46,505 nucleotides of DNA from CAZWDL01 sp964632995 (GTDB lineage: Bacteria > Bacteroidota > Bacteroidia > Chitinophagales > Saprospiraceae), in the NCBI GenBank assembly GCA_964632995.1, contig CAZWDL010000051.1, positions 1 through 46,505 on the forward strand, written 5' to 3'. This document shows, piece by piece, positions 25,516 through 32,702 of this stretch. The notes below the pieces were generated by a model that ran no database searches, was not told where the DNA came from, and saw only the letters and a program-made list of their open reading frames with translations. How positions within the stretch are numbered: position 1 is the stretch's first letter; each line of letters begins with the position of its first letter. The position numbers were made by a program, and so were the translations under genes.

Positions 25516-26180
25516 GCAACGGATTTTTCAGCCCTTCCCGATTCGTACTTGAAATACATGGCGGCGCCATACACGATATGCAGCAGGCCGAAGCCCAGCA
25601 TCCACAATTCCAGACCGTAACCGGGGATGAAAACGCCGAACAACCCTAAGGCGATTTCAGTCAGACCCAGGTAGCGGATGTCGTTCAGCGTATACTTGCT
25701 GGCGTTGACCAGGCCCAGGCCGTAGAATAGCAGGGTAGCCGGCGCTACGAAAACGGCAAGTCCGTGGTACAGCATAGCCAGAATAAAAACAGCTCCGGTA
25801 AGCAGGGGAATCGCCAGGTTGAGTAACAGGCGCCGCGTGAGGACATCCCAGATGGGCAGGTCTTTTTGTCTGGCCTTGCGGGTGGTAAAATAAATACCGC
25901 CCGCCAGCGCCCCGCAGAGCACGAATAGCGCATCGAGGATGAAAAAGGTCAGGTGTTGCACCTTGCCGCTATCCGGGACGATATCGTAGTAAAAGCGCTG
26001 CCCGTCGAAAGGGCGGATGCCCAGGCACCAGCAGGCAATACCGGCGCCCGCCAGCGCGAAGAGCCCAGCCGTTACCCCCGATAATCCGCTTAGGGAAATG
26101 AATCGTGAAGAACGCTCCATCAGCGAACGGATTTCCTGCAGCGTGTCGAGCGGATGTTTTCCTTCTCGGTGTTTGGTCAT
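25512..26180 (-). CDS. Hypothetical polytopic membrane protein, first gene of the winged-helix operon
   Basis: A 222-aa protein of unknown family. A polar cytoplasmic N-terminus (MTKHREGKHPLDTLQEIRSLMERSSRF) is followed by five or six membrane helices: ISLSGLSGVTAGLFALAGAG, LTFFILDALFVLCGALAGGI, LLLNLAIPLLTGAVFILAML, FVAPATLLFYGLGLVNASKY and GLTEIALGLFGVFIPGYGLE. It is transcribed from a promoter with operator box B and leads the operon membrane protein - small membrane protein - regulator. Proteins of this layout beside a 100-aa winged-helix regulator recur in Bacteroidota to my knowledge, but I know no function. Confidence 0.65.
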   Translation of the reverse strand: MTKHREGKHPLDTLQEIRSLMERSSRFISLSGLSGVTAGLFALAGAGIACWCLGIRPFDGQRFYYDIVPDSGKVQHLTFFILDALFVLCGALAGGIYFTTRKARQKDLPIWDVLTRRLLLNLAIPLLTGAVFILAMLYHGLAVFVAPATLLFYGLGLVNASKYTLNDIRYLGLTEIALGLFGVFIPGYGLELWMLGFGLLHIVYGAAMYFKYESGRAEKSVA

Positions 26181-26188
26181 AGTGAAGT

Positions 26189-26207
26189 ACTTTGAGTTTC
26201 AAAGTTA
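26189..26207 (-). promoter_or_regulatory. Operator/promoter box B in front of the winged-helix operon
   Basis: ACTTTG-AGTTT-CAAAGT (26189-26205) overlaps a perfect -7 box TAACTTTG read on the minus strand. A TTGG at 26230-26227, with 19 bp between, fits the -33 element. The promoter lies so near the ATG at 26180 that the leader must be very short. Confidence 0.75.
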
Positions 26208-26385
26208 GGAGATAATTTTTAAAATGCCAAGCAATTCGGTGAAGGGATTCGGAAAATAAAGTCAATCGGGGGTAGGTAATGGATTCGTTTCCGGAGAACG
26301 ATCAAAATTTTCACCGGCTTCCGGCGTTTCAATGTGAACCAAAATACTTCTGCTTAGCAACAATGAATGAGTTAACGAAAAAATA

Positions 26386-26826
26386 ATGGTCAAAATTCTT
26401 CTTTTGCTCTTTTCGGGCTTATTGTCCACCGAGGGAGAAACCGGGAGCGGTACACTGTCGGTCCGGGTCAGCAATCTGGAATCGAGCCAGGGGTGTTTGC
26501 GATTGGCCGTTTACGATCGGGATAATTTTTTGATAAAGGACAAGGCGATTTCTGCAAAAATGGTCCATCTGGAGCGGACCGGGAAGAGGCTGGTGGTCGA
26601 GATGCCGGACTTGGCTTTCGGTAGTTATGCGCTGGCGATCTATCACGATATCAACAACAACGGTAAGCTGGATACCAACTTTATGGGGATACCGGCGGAA
26701 CCTTACGCTTTTTCCAACAATCCCGGTGTTAAATGGCGCAGCCCAAACTACGACGAAACAAGCTTCGAATTTTCAAGAGATCAGCAAATCATCGAGGTGA
26801 CGATGCAGCGTTGGCGGGAGCGATGA
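26386..26826 (+). CDS. DUF2141 domain-containing protein
   Basis: A 146-aa exported protein. A weak signal-like N-terminus (MVKILLLLFSGLLSTEG) is followed by the DUF2141 beta-sandwich: LSVRVSNLESSQGCLRLAVY, then FGSYALAIYHDINNNGKLDT, and GIPAEPYAFSNNPGV. The DxNxNGxxD loop can bind calcium. The molecular role of the family is not established; members are widespread in Bacteroidota and many proteobacteria. The start (ATG 26386) is followed at once by the hydrophobic stretch, which supports it. It is divergent from the winged-helix operon across 205 bp and convergent with the next gene, with only 13 bp between their ends. Confidence 0.85.
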   Translation: MVKILLLLFSGLLSTEGETGSGTLSVRVSNLESSQGCLRLAVYDRDNFLIKDKAISAKMVHLERTGKRLVVEMPDLAFGSYALAIYHDINNNGKLDTNFMGIPAEPYAFSNNPGVKWRSPNYDETSFEFSRDQQIIEVTMQRWRER

Positions 26827-26839
26827 GCAGGGGGATTAT

Positions 26840-27355
26840 TTACGATCGCTTCTGCTTGCGCGGGCTCTGATTGATGCGTTTGTCAGCAGGCTCTTCTCCT
26901 GAGTCTTCAAAAATCAGATCGCTGCTGGAGTAGCTGCCGCCGAAGCTGCTGGCCAGGTTGACCACCTGTTGTAGCGCGTCGATCAGCTGGGATTCCCTGA
27001 GTTCTGCCAGTGGATGGGTAAATACACTGACCACAAAACCTTCGTACATCCCGTACTTGGCATCCAGGGCAGTGTGGAAATTAGCCTTCAACATCTTTTG
27101 CATTTCTACCGGCGTCACCTCTTTCTCTTCAATAATGGGGGTGAAAATACGCATGCGGTTGTTATCCTGGTCCGTCAGCACCAGGATGATGTGCTCCTGA
27201 TAGTACAGCATCCAGGAACCGGCTTCCCCTTCTATCTTTTCGGCTTCCCTTTGCAGGATTGCCTTCATCCGCTCATCGCTCATGGGTTCCTGGGCGCTAA
27301 GCTCTGGGAGGATGAAAAAAACGATGCTTATCGTTAGTATAAATATTTTATGCAT
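26840..27355 (-). CDS. Secreted protein of unknown function
   Basis: A 171-aa protein with a clear signal peptide (MHKIFILTISIVFFILPELSAQ). The mature part has an alternating pattern: an acidic helix (RMKAILQREAEKIEG), strands (WMLYYQEHIILVLTDQ, RMRIFTPI), a helix (PVEMQKMLKANFHTALDAKY), a strand (GFVVSVFTHP) and a final helix (LIDALQQVVNLASSFGG). The spacing resembles small alpha-beta folds such as type III chaperones or YbjN, but I cannot claim homology. The tail is basic and serine-rich. It is a single gene, convergent with the DUF2141 gene, with about 320 bp to the sigma factor gene upstream. Confidence 0.6.
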   Translation of the reverse strand: MHKIFILTISIVFFILPELSAQEPMSDERMKAILQREAEKIEGEAGSWMLYYQEHIILVLTDQDNNRMRIFTPIIEEKEVTPVEMQKMLKANFHTALDAKYGMYEGFVVSVFTHPLAELRESQLIDALQQVVNLASSFGGSYSSSDLIFEDSGEEPADKRINQSPRKQKRS

Positions 27356-27677
27356 TGAGTCATTTTTTAATGTCGGGGTGCTGCTCTGTCTTATAGGGCG
27401 TCCCGGATTTTGGGCTGACCAGATAGGAGCCGACTGAATAACAAGTTAGAATATTTCTCTCAAAGAAAGAAGGCCGGGGAAGTAATTAGAAAGGCTCCCG
27501 GCCGGGAGGAGGCGGGATGGATGAAATTCCGGCTCAGCCCTTCTTTTTTCGATACAGATGCAACCCTCGTTTCCCGGAGATTGTCTCTACATATGAATAC
27601 CTGATAAACCCCGGTTGACAAGGAACGATCCAGTACCAGCGTCAACCGCCGGATGCACCCGACAAACATTTGAAAAA

Positions 27678-28241
27678 TTGGATTACGCAAGCACACATCG
27701 CGATATCGTCGAGAAGTGTAAGCGGGGCGACCGCCAGGCGCAGTTCGAGCTCTACCGGCTTTACTCCAGGGCAATGTACAACATCTGCCTTCGTATGCTC
27801 AAGAACGAAACCGACGCGGAAGACCTGTTGCAAAAATCTTTTATCGACGTATTTACGAAGCTGGACACTTTTCGCTATCAGTCCTCCATCGGGGCCTGGA
27901 TCAAGCGCGTTGTGATCAATAATTGCATCAATTTCCTGAAGCGTAAGCGCTTCCACTTTCAAGAGCTCGAGCTTGCTCACGTAGAAGTGCCGGCCAAGAT
28001 GGATCGCGATTCCCAAAGTAACAGCCAACTGAGCGTGGAAGTAGTCCATCAAGCGCTGATGCAATTGCCGGATGGATACCGGATCGTGTTTTCGCTATAC
28101 CTGCTGGAAGGCTACGACCACAAGGAAATCGCCCAGATCCTGGAAATTTCCGAAGCGACTTCCAAATCGCAGTTCAGCCGGGCGAAAAAGAAAATGAGAG
28201 AAATCATTCAGTCTCAGAAACTGATGCCTAAATATAAATAA
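27678..28241 (+). CDS. ECF-type RNA polymerase sigma factor
   Basis: About 187 aa. Region 2 reads AQFELYRLYSRAMYNICLRM and then DAEDLLQKSFIDVFTKLDTF, with the aromatic-rich melting segment SIGAWIKRVVINNCINFLKR. Region 4 carries the helix-turn-helix LLEGYDHKEIAQILEISEAT and SKSQFSRAKKKMR. No in-frame ATG precedes region 2, so initiation must use TTG at 27678 (chosen, giving DYASTHRDIV) or a further TTG at 27615. It starts a three-gene operon with a membrane protein that looks like its anti-sigma factor (4 bp gap) and a secreted DUF4097-like protein. The likely role is envelope-stress or surface-signal transcription (inference). The 260 bp upstream shows nothing else I recognise. Confidence 0.88.
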   Translation: MDYASTHRDIVEKCKRGDRQAQFELYRLYSRAMYNICLRMLKNETDAEDLLQKSFIDVFTKLDTFRYQSSIGAWIKRVVINNCINFLKRKRFHFQELELAHVEVPAKMDRDSQSNSQLSVEVVHQALMQLPDGYRIVFSLYLLEGYDHKEIAQILEISEATSKSQFSRAKKKMREIIQSQKLMPKYK

Positions 28242-28244
28242 ACC

Positions 28245-28793
28245 ATGCACCGCGATAATTTAGAAAAATTTGTTCTTAACAACCGGGACTCCTTAGACCG
28301 GGAGATTCCCAGCCTGGAGGTGTGGGCGGAAATCGATAAAGGCCTGCACCGTCAGCAGCCGAAGCGCCTGCCTCTGTGGCGCGGCCTTCGCGTGGCCGCC
28401 GCCGTACTGCTGCTCCTGGTCACCGGAGCCGCCGCCGGGCATTACCTGAGCGCTACCGCCGCTAAGGACGCCGCGCTCGCCATTGAGGAAATCGCACCGG
28501 ATTACGTCGAAATGGCCCAGTACTACGAGCAACAGATCGATAACAAAGTACAACAGCTCGCCAGCTATCAGCAGGGGGAAAATGTACTGGAAGATTTCAA
28601 ACAGCTCGACAAGCAAATGGAGGAACTCAAAGAAGAACTGCTGCGGGCCCCCAGAGGGCGGGAAGAACAGATCGTTGAAAACCTTATCAGAAGTTATCAG
28701 ACCAAAGTACAGATCCTGGAAAGAGTATTGGAACGCATTGAAGCCACAAGTCAAGAAAACACAAATACAGCGGATGATGAAGTTAGTATATAA
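28245..28793 (+). CDS. Putative membrane anti-sigma factor
   Basis: A 182-aa single-pass protein. Residues 1-45 are cytoplasmic and contain EIPSLEVWAEIDKGLH, a short helix pattern often seen in Bacteroidota anti-sigma partners. Residues 48-67 form the membrane helix (GLRVAAAVLLLLVTGAAAGHYL). The periplasmic part (75-180) is a long charged coiled coil with heptads (FKQLDKQMEELKEELLRAP, KVQILERVLERIEATSQ). There is no zinc-binding anti-sigma domain (no HxxxCxxC). The assignment rests on topology and on position 4 bp after the sigma gene. It overlaps the next gene by 20 bp. Confidence 0.7.
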   Translation: MHRDNLEKFVLNNRDSLDREIPSLEVWAEIDKGLHRQQPKRLPLWRGLRVAAAVLLLLVTGAAAGHYLSATAAKDAALAIEEIAPDYVEMAQYYEQQIDNKVQQLASYQQGENVLEDFKQLDKQMEELKEELLRAPRGREEQIVENLIRSYQTKVQILERVLERIEATSQENTNTADDEVSI

Positions 28794-29895
28794 GCTGGGA
28801 CTCGCCCTGTTCCTCATTGGGCTGCTCAGCACTTCCCTGCCGGCGGAAACGACGCGGGAATACACGAAAGCCATTAAGCGGGAATACGATATTGCCGCTA
28901 CCGGCACCACGAGTATCAGCAACAAGTACGGAAAGGTGGAAGTAAAAACCTGGAATCGCGATCGCGTAAAGATAGAGGTAACCATCATCGTAAATGCCTC
29001 CAGTGAGTCGGATGCACAGGAGCAGTTCGATCGCATCGATATCGCCTTTTCCAATTCGGCAACGCTCGTCAAAGCCGTAACGACCATCGCCCCTAAAAAG
29101 AAAGGGTTCTGGGATTGGGGAGAGGAAAACAAGGCGGATTATTCCATCAATTACGAAGTTTTCCTGCCGCCTACCAACAGCCTGGAGCTATTCCATGAAT
29201 ACGGAGATGTGTACGTTGCCGAATTGTCGGGCAAAGCAACCGTGGCGGTCAAATACGCCAACATGAAGCTGGAAGGCGTCAGCGATGATTCACGGGTGGA
29301 CTTCTCCTACGGCAACGGCTCCATCGTCAAAGCCGAAGACCTGTCGGCCGAAGTCAGTTACGCCAAACTGATCATCAATCAGGCCGAAGATGTTGACATC
29401 AACAGCAAGTATACCCGGCTGACCATCGACCGCGCGGCCGATGTGCGGAGCAGCTCCAAATACGACGATTACAGCATTGGCCGGATTCAGGATTTTCACA
29501 ATTCCGGCAAGTATGACAATATCAATATCGACTACGCAAGCAACGTAGAGGTCAGCTCCCGCTACACCCAGCTCAATGTCGGCAAAGTGGAAAACAGCCT
29601 CGACCTCGACCTCCACTACGGCGGCGCCAGCTCCGGCCTGTCCGGCGGCTTCCGTGAAGCCAGCCTGCTCGGTAATTATACCGACTTCAAGCTGGAAGTG
29701 GAGAGCGACGCCCGCTACCGGGTGGATGCCTCGGCTACCTATGCCGGCATCGTCTACCCCCGCGCCATGACCGTCACCTATGAAATGGAAAAAGGCAGCA
29801 GCCATGAAGTGAGAGCGCACCAGGGCGATGAAGGCGCCGAGTCCGTCATTAAGGCCAGGCTGTCCTACGGGGGGCTGAAAATCCGGCAACAGTAA
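28774..29895 (+). CDS. Exported DUF4097-like beta-helical (adhesin-type) protein
   Basis: A 373-aa protein starting at ATG 28774, chosen because MMKLVYKLGLALFLIGLLST is a signal peptide; it overlaps the anti-sigma gene by 20 bp. The mature part is a long series of short strands with repeated small turns: SISNKYGKVEVKTWNRD, ELFHEYGDVYVAELSGKATV, VKYANMKLEGV, VSYAKLIINQAEDVDINSKY, IDRAADVRSSSKYDDYSI. The roughly 20-residue periodicity is typical of the DUF4097/DUF2807 putative adhesins, which form beta-helices. Expression with a sigma/anti-sigma pair suggests a surface protein or a stress sensor. The transcript ends at the terminator at 29947-29973. Confidence 0.75.
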   Translation: MMKLVYKLGLALFLIGLLSTSLPAETTREYTKAIKREYDIAATGTTSISNKYGKVEVKTWNRDRVKIEVTIIVNASSESDAQEQFDRIDIAFSNSATLVKAVTTIAPKKKGFWDWGEENKADYSINYEVFLPPTNSLELFHEYGDVYVAELSGKATVAVKYANMKLEGVSDDSRVDFSYGNGSIVKAEDLSAEVSYAKLIINQAEDVDINSKYTRLTIDRAADVRSSSKYDDYSIGRIQDFHNSGKYDNINIDYASNVEVSSRYTQLNVGKVENSLDLDLHYGGASSGLSGGFREASLLGNYTDFKLEVESDARYRVDASATYAGIVYPRAMTVTYEMEKGSSHEVRAHQGDEGAESVIKARLSYGGLKIRQQ

Positions 29896-29946
29896 TCCTT
29901 GCCCATTATGGCTTCGTACTAATCCAATTTTACATAATTTTGGCAG

Positions 29947-29973
29947 GCCGCCTCATCAGAGGCGGCTTTTTTT
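29947..29973 (+). terminator. Rho-independent terminator
   Basis: GCCGCCTC-ATCA-GAGGCGGC (perfect 8-bp stem) is followed by seven T. It lies 51 bp after the sigma operon and just before the nuclease gene. Confidence 0.95.
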
Positions 29974-30023
29974 GTGCCCGGAAAAATGCGTACCTTTCGG
30001 TAAGTGCAAAACGTATATAAAAA

Positions 30024-31430
30024 ATGAAAATCCAATTCTGCGGCGCTGCCCGTGAAGTGACCGGCAGCGCTCACCTGCTCACCCTTGACAACGGTTATCA
30101 AATACTGCTGGACTGCGGGCTCTTTCAGGGATCCAAAGCGTGGGAAGCCAACAATGAAAACTGGTTCTTCAATCCCCCCGAGGTCGACTGCCTCGTGCTT
30201 TCCCACGCTCATATTGATCACAGCGGCCGGATTCCCAAACTGGTGAGGGACGGCTTTCGTGGCAACATCCACTGCACGCACGCAACCCGCAGCCTCTGTT
30301 CCATCATGTTGCTCGACAGCGCCAAGATACAGGAAAAAGACGCCGAGTACTTTAACCGCAAGCAGGAGCGCAAACCGGCAGATCGACGGGAACCCCCGAT
30401 AGAACCGCTTTACACCAGCGAGGATGCAGCGGATGCGATGGAACTGTTCGTCGGCTACGGCTACGGGCGCTGGTACCGCATTCACGAGCAGGTGGAAGTC
30501 CTGTTTCGCGATGCGGGCCATATCCTGGGCAGCGCCAGCGTCACGCTGCGCATCCGCGAAAACGGGAAGACGGTCATGCTGGGCTTCACCGGCGATATCG
30601 GCCGGCCAGGCCGGCCGATACTCCGCGACCCTAAACCCATGCCGGAGCTCGATTACCTCATCTGCGAATCGACTTACGGCGACCGCGATCATCAGAAAGC
30701 TCCGCAGGATAGGGAGAAACTGCTGGAAATTATTCGCCACACCTGTATTGAAAAAAAAGGAAAACTTATCATCCCGGCCTTTAGCGTAGGCCGCACCCAG
30801 GAAATCGTCTACATGCTGGATCAGCTGGAAACCGCCGGGCAGCTGCCTTCCATCCCCGTCTTCGTCGACAGCCCCCTGGCCGTCAACGCTACCATGATCT
30901 TCGGCGCCCACCCGGAATGCTTTGACGAGCAGCTCAACGAATACATGCTCCTTGATGAAAATCCCTTCGGATTCAACAGGCTGACTTATGTGCGCAGCGT
31001 GGACCTGTCGAAGCATCTCAATGAAATGGAAGACGCCGCCATCATCATCAGCTCTTCCGGAATGATGAACGCCGGTCGTATCGTTCATCACCTCGACCAC
31101 AATATTGACGACCGGCGCAATACTTTCCTCATCGTCGGGTATTGCGCTCCCTATACGCCCTGCGGTCAGTTGCGCGACGGAAAGGAAGAAATCCGCGTGT
31201 TCGGCGAACTCAAACCGGTTCACGCAGAAATCGAAGTGATGGAGTCCTTCTCAGCCCACGCCGACCGCAACGAGCTGCTGGATTTCGTCCACAACCAACA
31301 GCAAGGCCTGCGCCGCCTCTTCCTCGTCCACGGCGCCCTCGACCGGCAGGAGGCCTTTCGGGAACTGCTCAACGAAAATGGATTCCAACACGTGGAAATA
31401 CCGGAACTGGGAGAGACCGTGAAGCTGTGA
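30024..31430 (+). CDS. Metallo-beta-lactamase-fold beta-CASP ribonuclease
   Basis: A 468-aa CPSF73/RNase J-like enzyme of the single-domain group common in bacteria. The zinc motif HAHIDHSG is present, with further ligands in DAGHILGSASV and GFTGDIGRPGRPIL. The beta-CASP motifs follow (ESTYGDRDH, VFVDSPLAVNAT, ISSSGMMNAGRIVHHL), and the RMMBL end has SFSAHADRNELLDF and LVHGALDRQEAF. Such proteins cleave RNA endo- or exonucleolytically in the cytosol; the natural target of this group is not known. The ATG at 30024 opens directly on the first strand (MKIQFCGAAREVTGSAHLL). It is monocistronic, between a terminator and a 290-bp repeat-bearing gap. Confidence 0.92.
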   Translation: MKIQFCGAAREVTGSAHLLTLDNGYQILLDCGLFQGSKAWEANNENWFFNPPEVDCLVLSHAHIDHSGRIPKLVRDGFRGNIHCTHATRSLCSIMLLDSAKIQEKDAEYFNRKQERKPADRREPPIEPLYTSEDAADAMELFVGYGYGRWYRIHEQVEVLFRDAGHILGSASVTLRIRENGKTVMLGFTGDIGRPGRPILRDPKPMPELDYLICESTYGDRDHQKAPQDREKLLEIIRHTCIEKKGKLIIPAFSVGRTQEIVYMLDQLETAGQLPSIPVFVDSPLAVNATMIFGAHPECFDEQLNEYMLLDENPFGFNRLTYVRSVDLSKHLNEMEDAAIIISSSGMMNAGRIVHHLDHNIDDRRNTFLIVGYCAPYTPCGQLRDGKEEIRVFGELKPVHAEIEVMESFSAHADRNELLDFVHNQQQGLRRLFLVHGALDRQEAFRELLNENGFQHVEIPELGETVKL

Positions 31431-31445
31431 AACCGCGGAACATTT

Positions 31446-31482
31446 ACCCCGTGGAATAGTCGCTTTGCGAATTCCATGGGGT
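31446..31482. terminator. Two-step hairpin after the nuclease gene
   Basis: ACCCCGTGGAAT pairs with ATTCCATGGGGT (11 of 12), and the loop holds an inner stem TCGC-TTT-GCGA. It begins 16 nt after the nuclease stop. There is no T-tract, so it may be a structured repeat that stabilises the mRNA end. Confidence 0.55.
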
Positions 31483-31508
31483 TTACCCGTCCCGGGGAAG
31501 GAGAGGGA

Positions 31509-31540
31509 GGAACAGGGGAACAGAGGAACAGAAGAACAGA
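31509..31540 (+). repeat. Octamer tandem repeat, 4 units (RGAACAGR)
   Basis: GGAACAGG, GGAACAGA, GGAACAGA and AGAACAGA follow one another. It is the same 8-bp word that forms the large array at 42921-43056. The remaining bases up to uppS contain TAATTTTG (31639-31646), a -7-like box, and no gene. Confidence 0.75.
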
Positions 31541-31720
31541 GGAAGTGGGCTTAGCGGAGCTTGGCCGGGCAGAGTCTGGGCCACGAACCAACTCAAACCA
31601 CCCTGAACCATCCCTATGGTGAATTGCAGTTATTTTCGTAATTTTGTAGGTATTTTGAGTAAATAAGCTGGTGTTATGGACACTAAAGACTATCTCTACC
31701 TTTAAGTTGAAGCGCGAAAC

Positions 31721-32464
31721 ATGGATTTGAAATCGCAGATCGACCTGGAAAAATTACCCCGGCATATTGCCGTTATCATGGATGGCAACGGTCGCTGGGC
31801 TAAGGAGCACGGAAAACCGCGCGTTTTTGGTCACCGCAACGGCGTGAAGTCTGTCCGGGAAACAACGGAAGCCGCCGCTGAACTGGGGATAGACTATTTG
31901 ACGCTCTACGCTTTTTCCACTGAAAACTGGAACCGGCCCAAACTGGAAATCAGCGCGCTGATGACCTTGCTGGTGGAAACGCTCCATAAGGAAATCCATA
32001 CGCTGATGGAGAACAACATCCGCCTGCAGGCCATCGGGCAAATCGACAAATTGCCCGCCAAAACCCATAAGGCCTTACTGGCGGGAATAGAAAAAACAAA
32101 GAACAACTCCCGCATGACGCTCGTCCTGGCGCTGAATTACAGCGCCAGATGGGAGATCGTACAGGCAGCCCGGCGGCTCGCCCGGCAAGTGAAAGCTGGG
32201 GAGAGAGAAGTGGAGGAAATCGATGAGCGGGCATTCAGCAACGCGCTGAGCACCGAAGAAGTTCCCGATCCGGAACTGCTCATCCGCACCAGCGGAGAGT
32301 CGCGGCTAAGCAATTTCCTGCTCTGGCAAATCGCCTATACCGAACTCTATTTCTCTCCCTTATTCTGGCCCGACTTCCGCAAGCAACACCTATACCAGGC
32401 CATCATTGATTTCCAGCGCCGTGAACGGCGCTTCGGAAAAATAAGTGAACAATTAGTACAGTGA
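31721..32464 (+). CDS. uppS: Isoprenyl transferase (undecaprenyl diphosphate synthase)
   Basis: A 247-aa cis-prenyltransferase. It condenses farnesyl diphosphate with eight isopentenyl units to make the C55 lipid carrier for peptidoglycan and other glycans. The catalytic motif VIMDGNGRWA is at 18-27 (Asp21 binds magnesium), then HRNGVKSVRETTEAAAELGI, the substrate-loop segment LYAFSTENWNRP, and the C-terminal signature LLIRTSGESRLSNFLLWQ followed by ELYFSPLFWPDF. Length and motifs are complete. The following gene is bamA, the usual Bacteroidota arrangement, with 238 bp between them that hold no other gene. Confidence 0.96.
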   Translation: MDLKSQIDLEKLPRHIAVIMDGNGRWAKEHGKPRVFGHRNGVKSVRETTEAAAELGIDYLTLYAFSTENWNRPKLEISALMTLLVETLHKEIHTLMENNIRLQAIGQIDKLPAKTHKALLAGIEKTKNNSRMTLVLALNYSARWEIVQAARRLARQVKAGEREVEEIDERAFSNALSTEEVPDPELLIRTSGESRLSNFLLWQIAYTELYFSPLFWPDFRKQHLYQAIIDFQRRERRFGKISEQLVQ

Positions 32465-32702
32465 TATACAACCATTTACTAGTTTTGCAACTCCTTTTGA
32501 TAGCCTGAACGTACCTGGTTTCGTATAACCTGCGACGAATCAGAGATTTAACGCTGTTAAAAGAAAATATTGCCGGCAACAGATTCCCTGTTGAACCGTT
32601 CTCCTTGAGGACTTGTTTTCGACACTTACGACATGGCCCCGGACGCATCGAAAAGGAGTAACTAAAGCATTGAATGGCCATAAAGAGGTATCTAGCATAG
32701 AA

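Noticed and set aside
27460..27774. 104-aa frame overlapping the sigma factor start
   Set aside because: It overlaps the conserved sigma region on the other strand and shows no coding pattern.
29919..31223. Open frame opposite the beta-CASP nuclease
   Set aside because: Antisense shadow of a clearly conserved gene; it has no recognisable motif.
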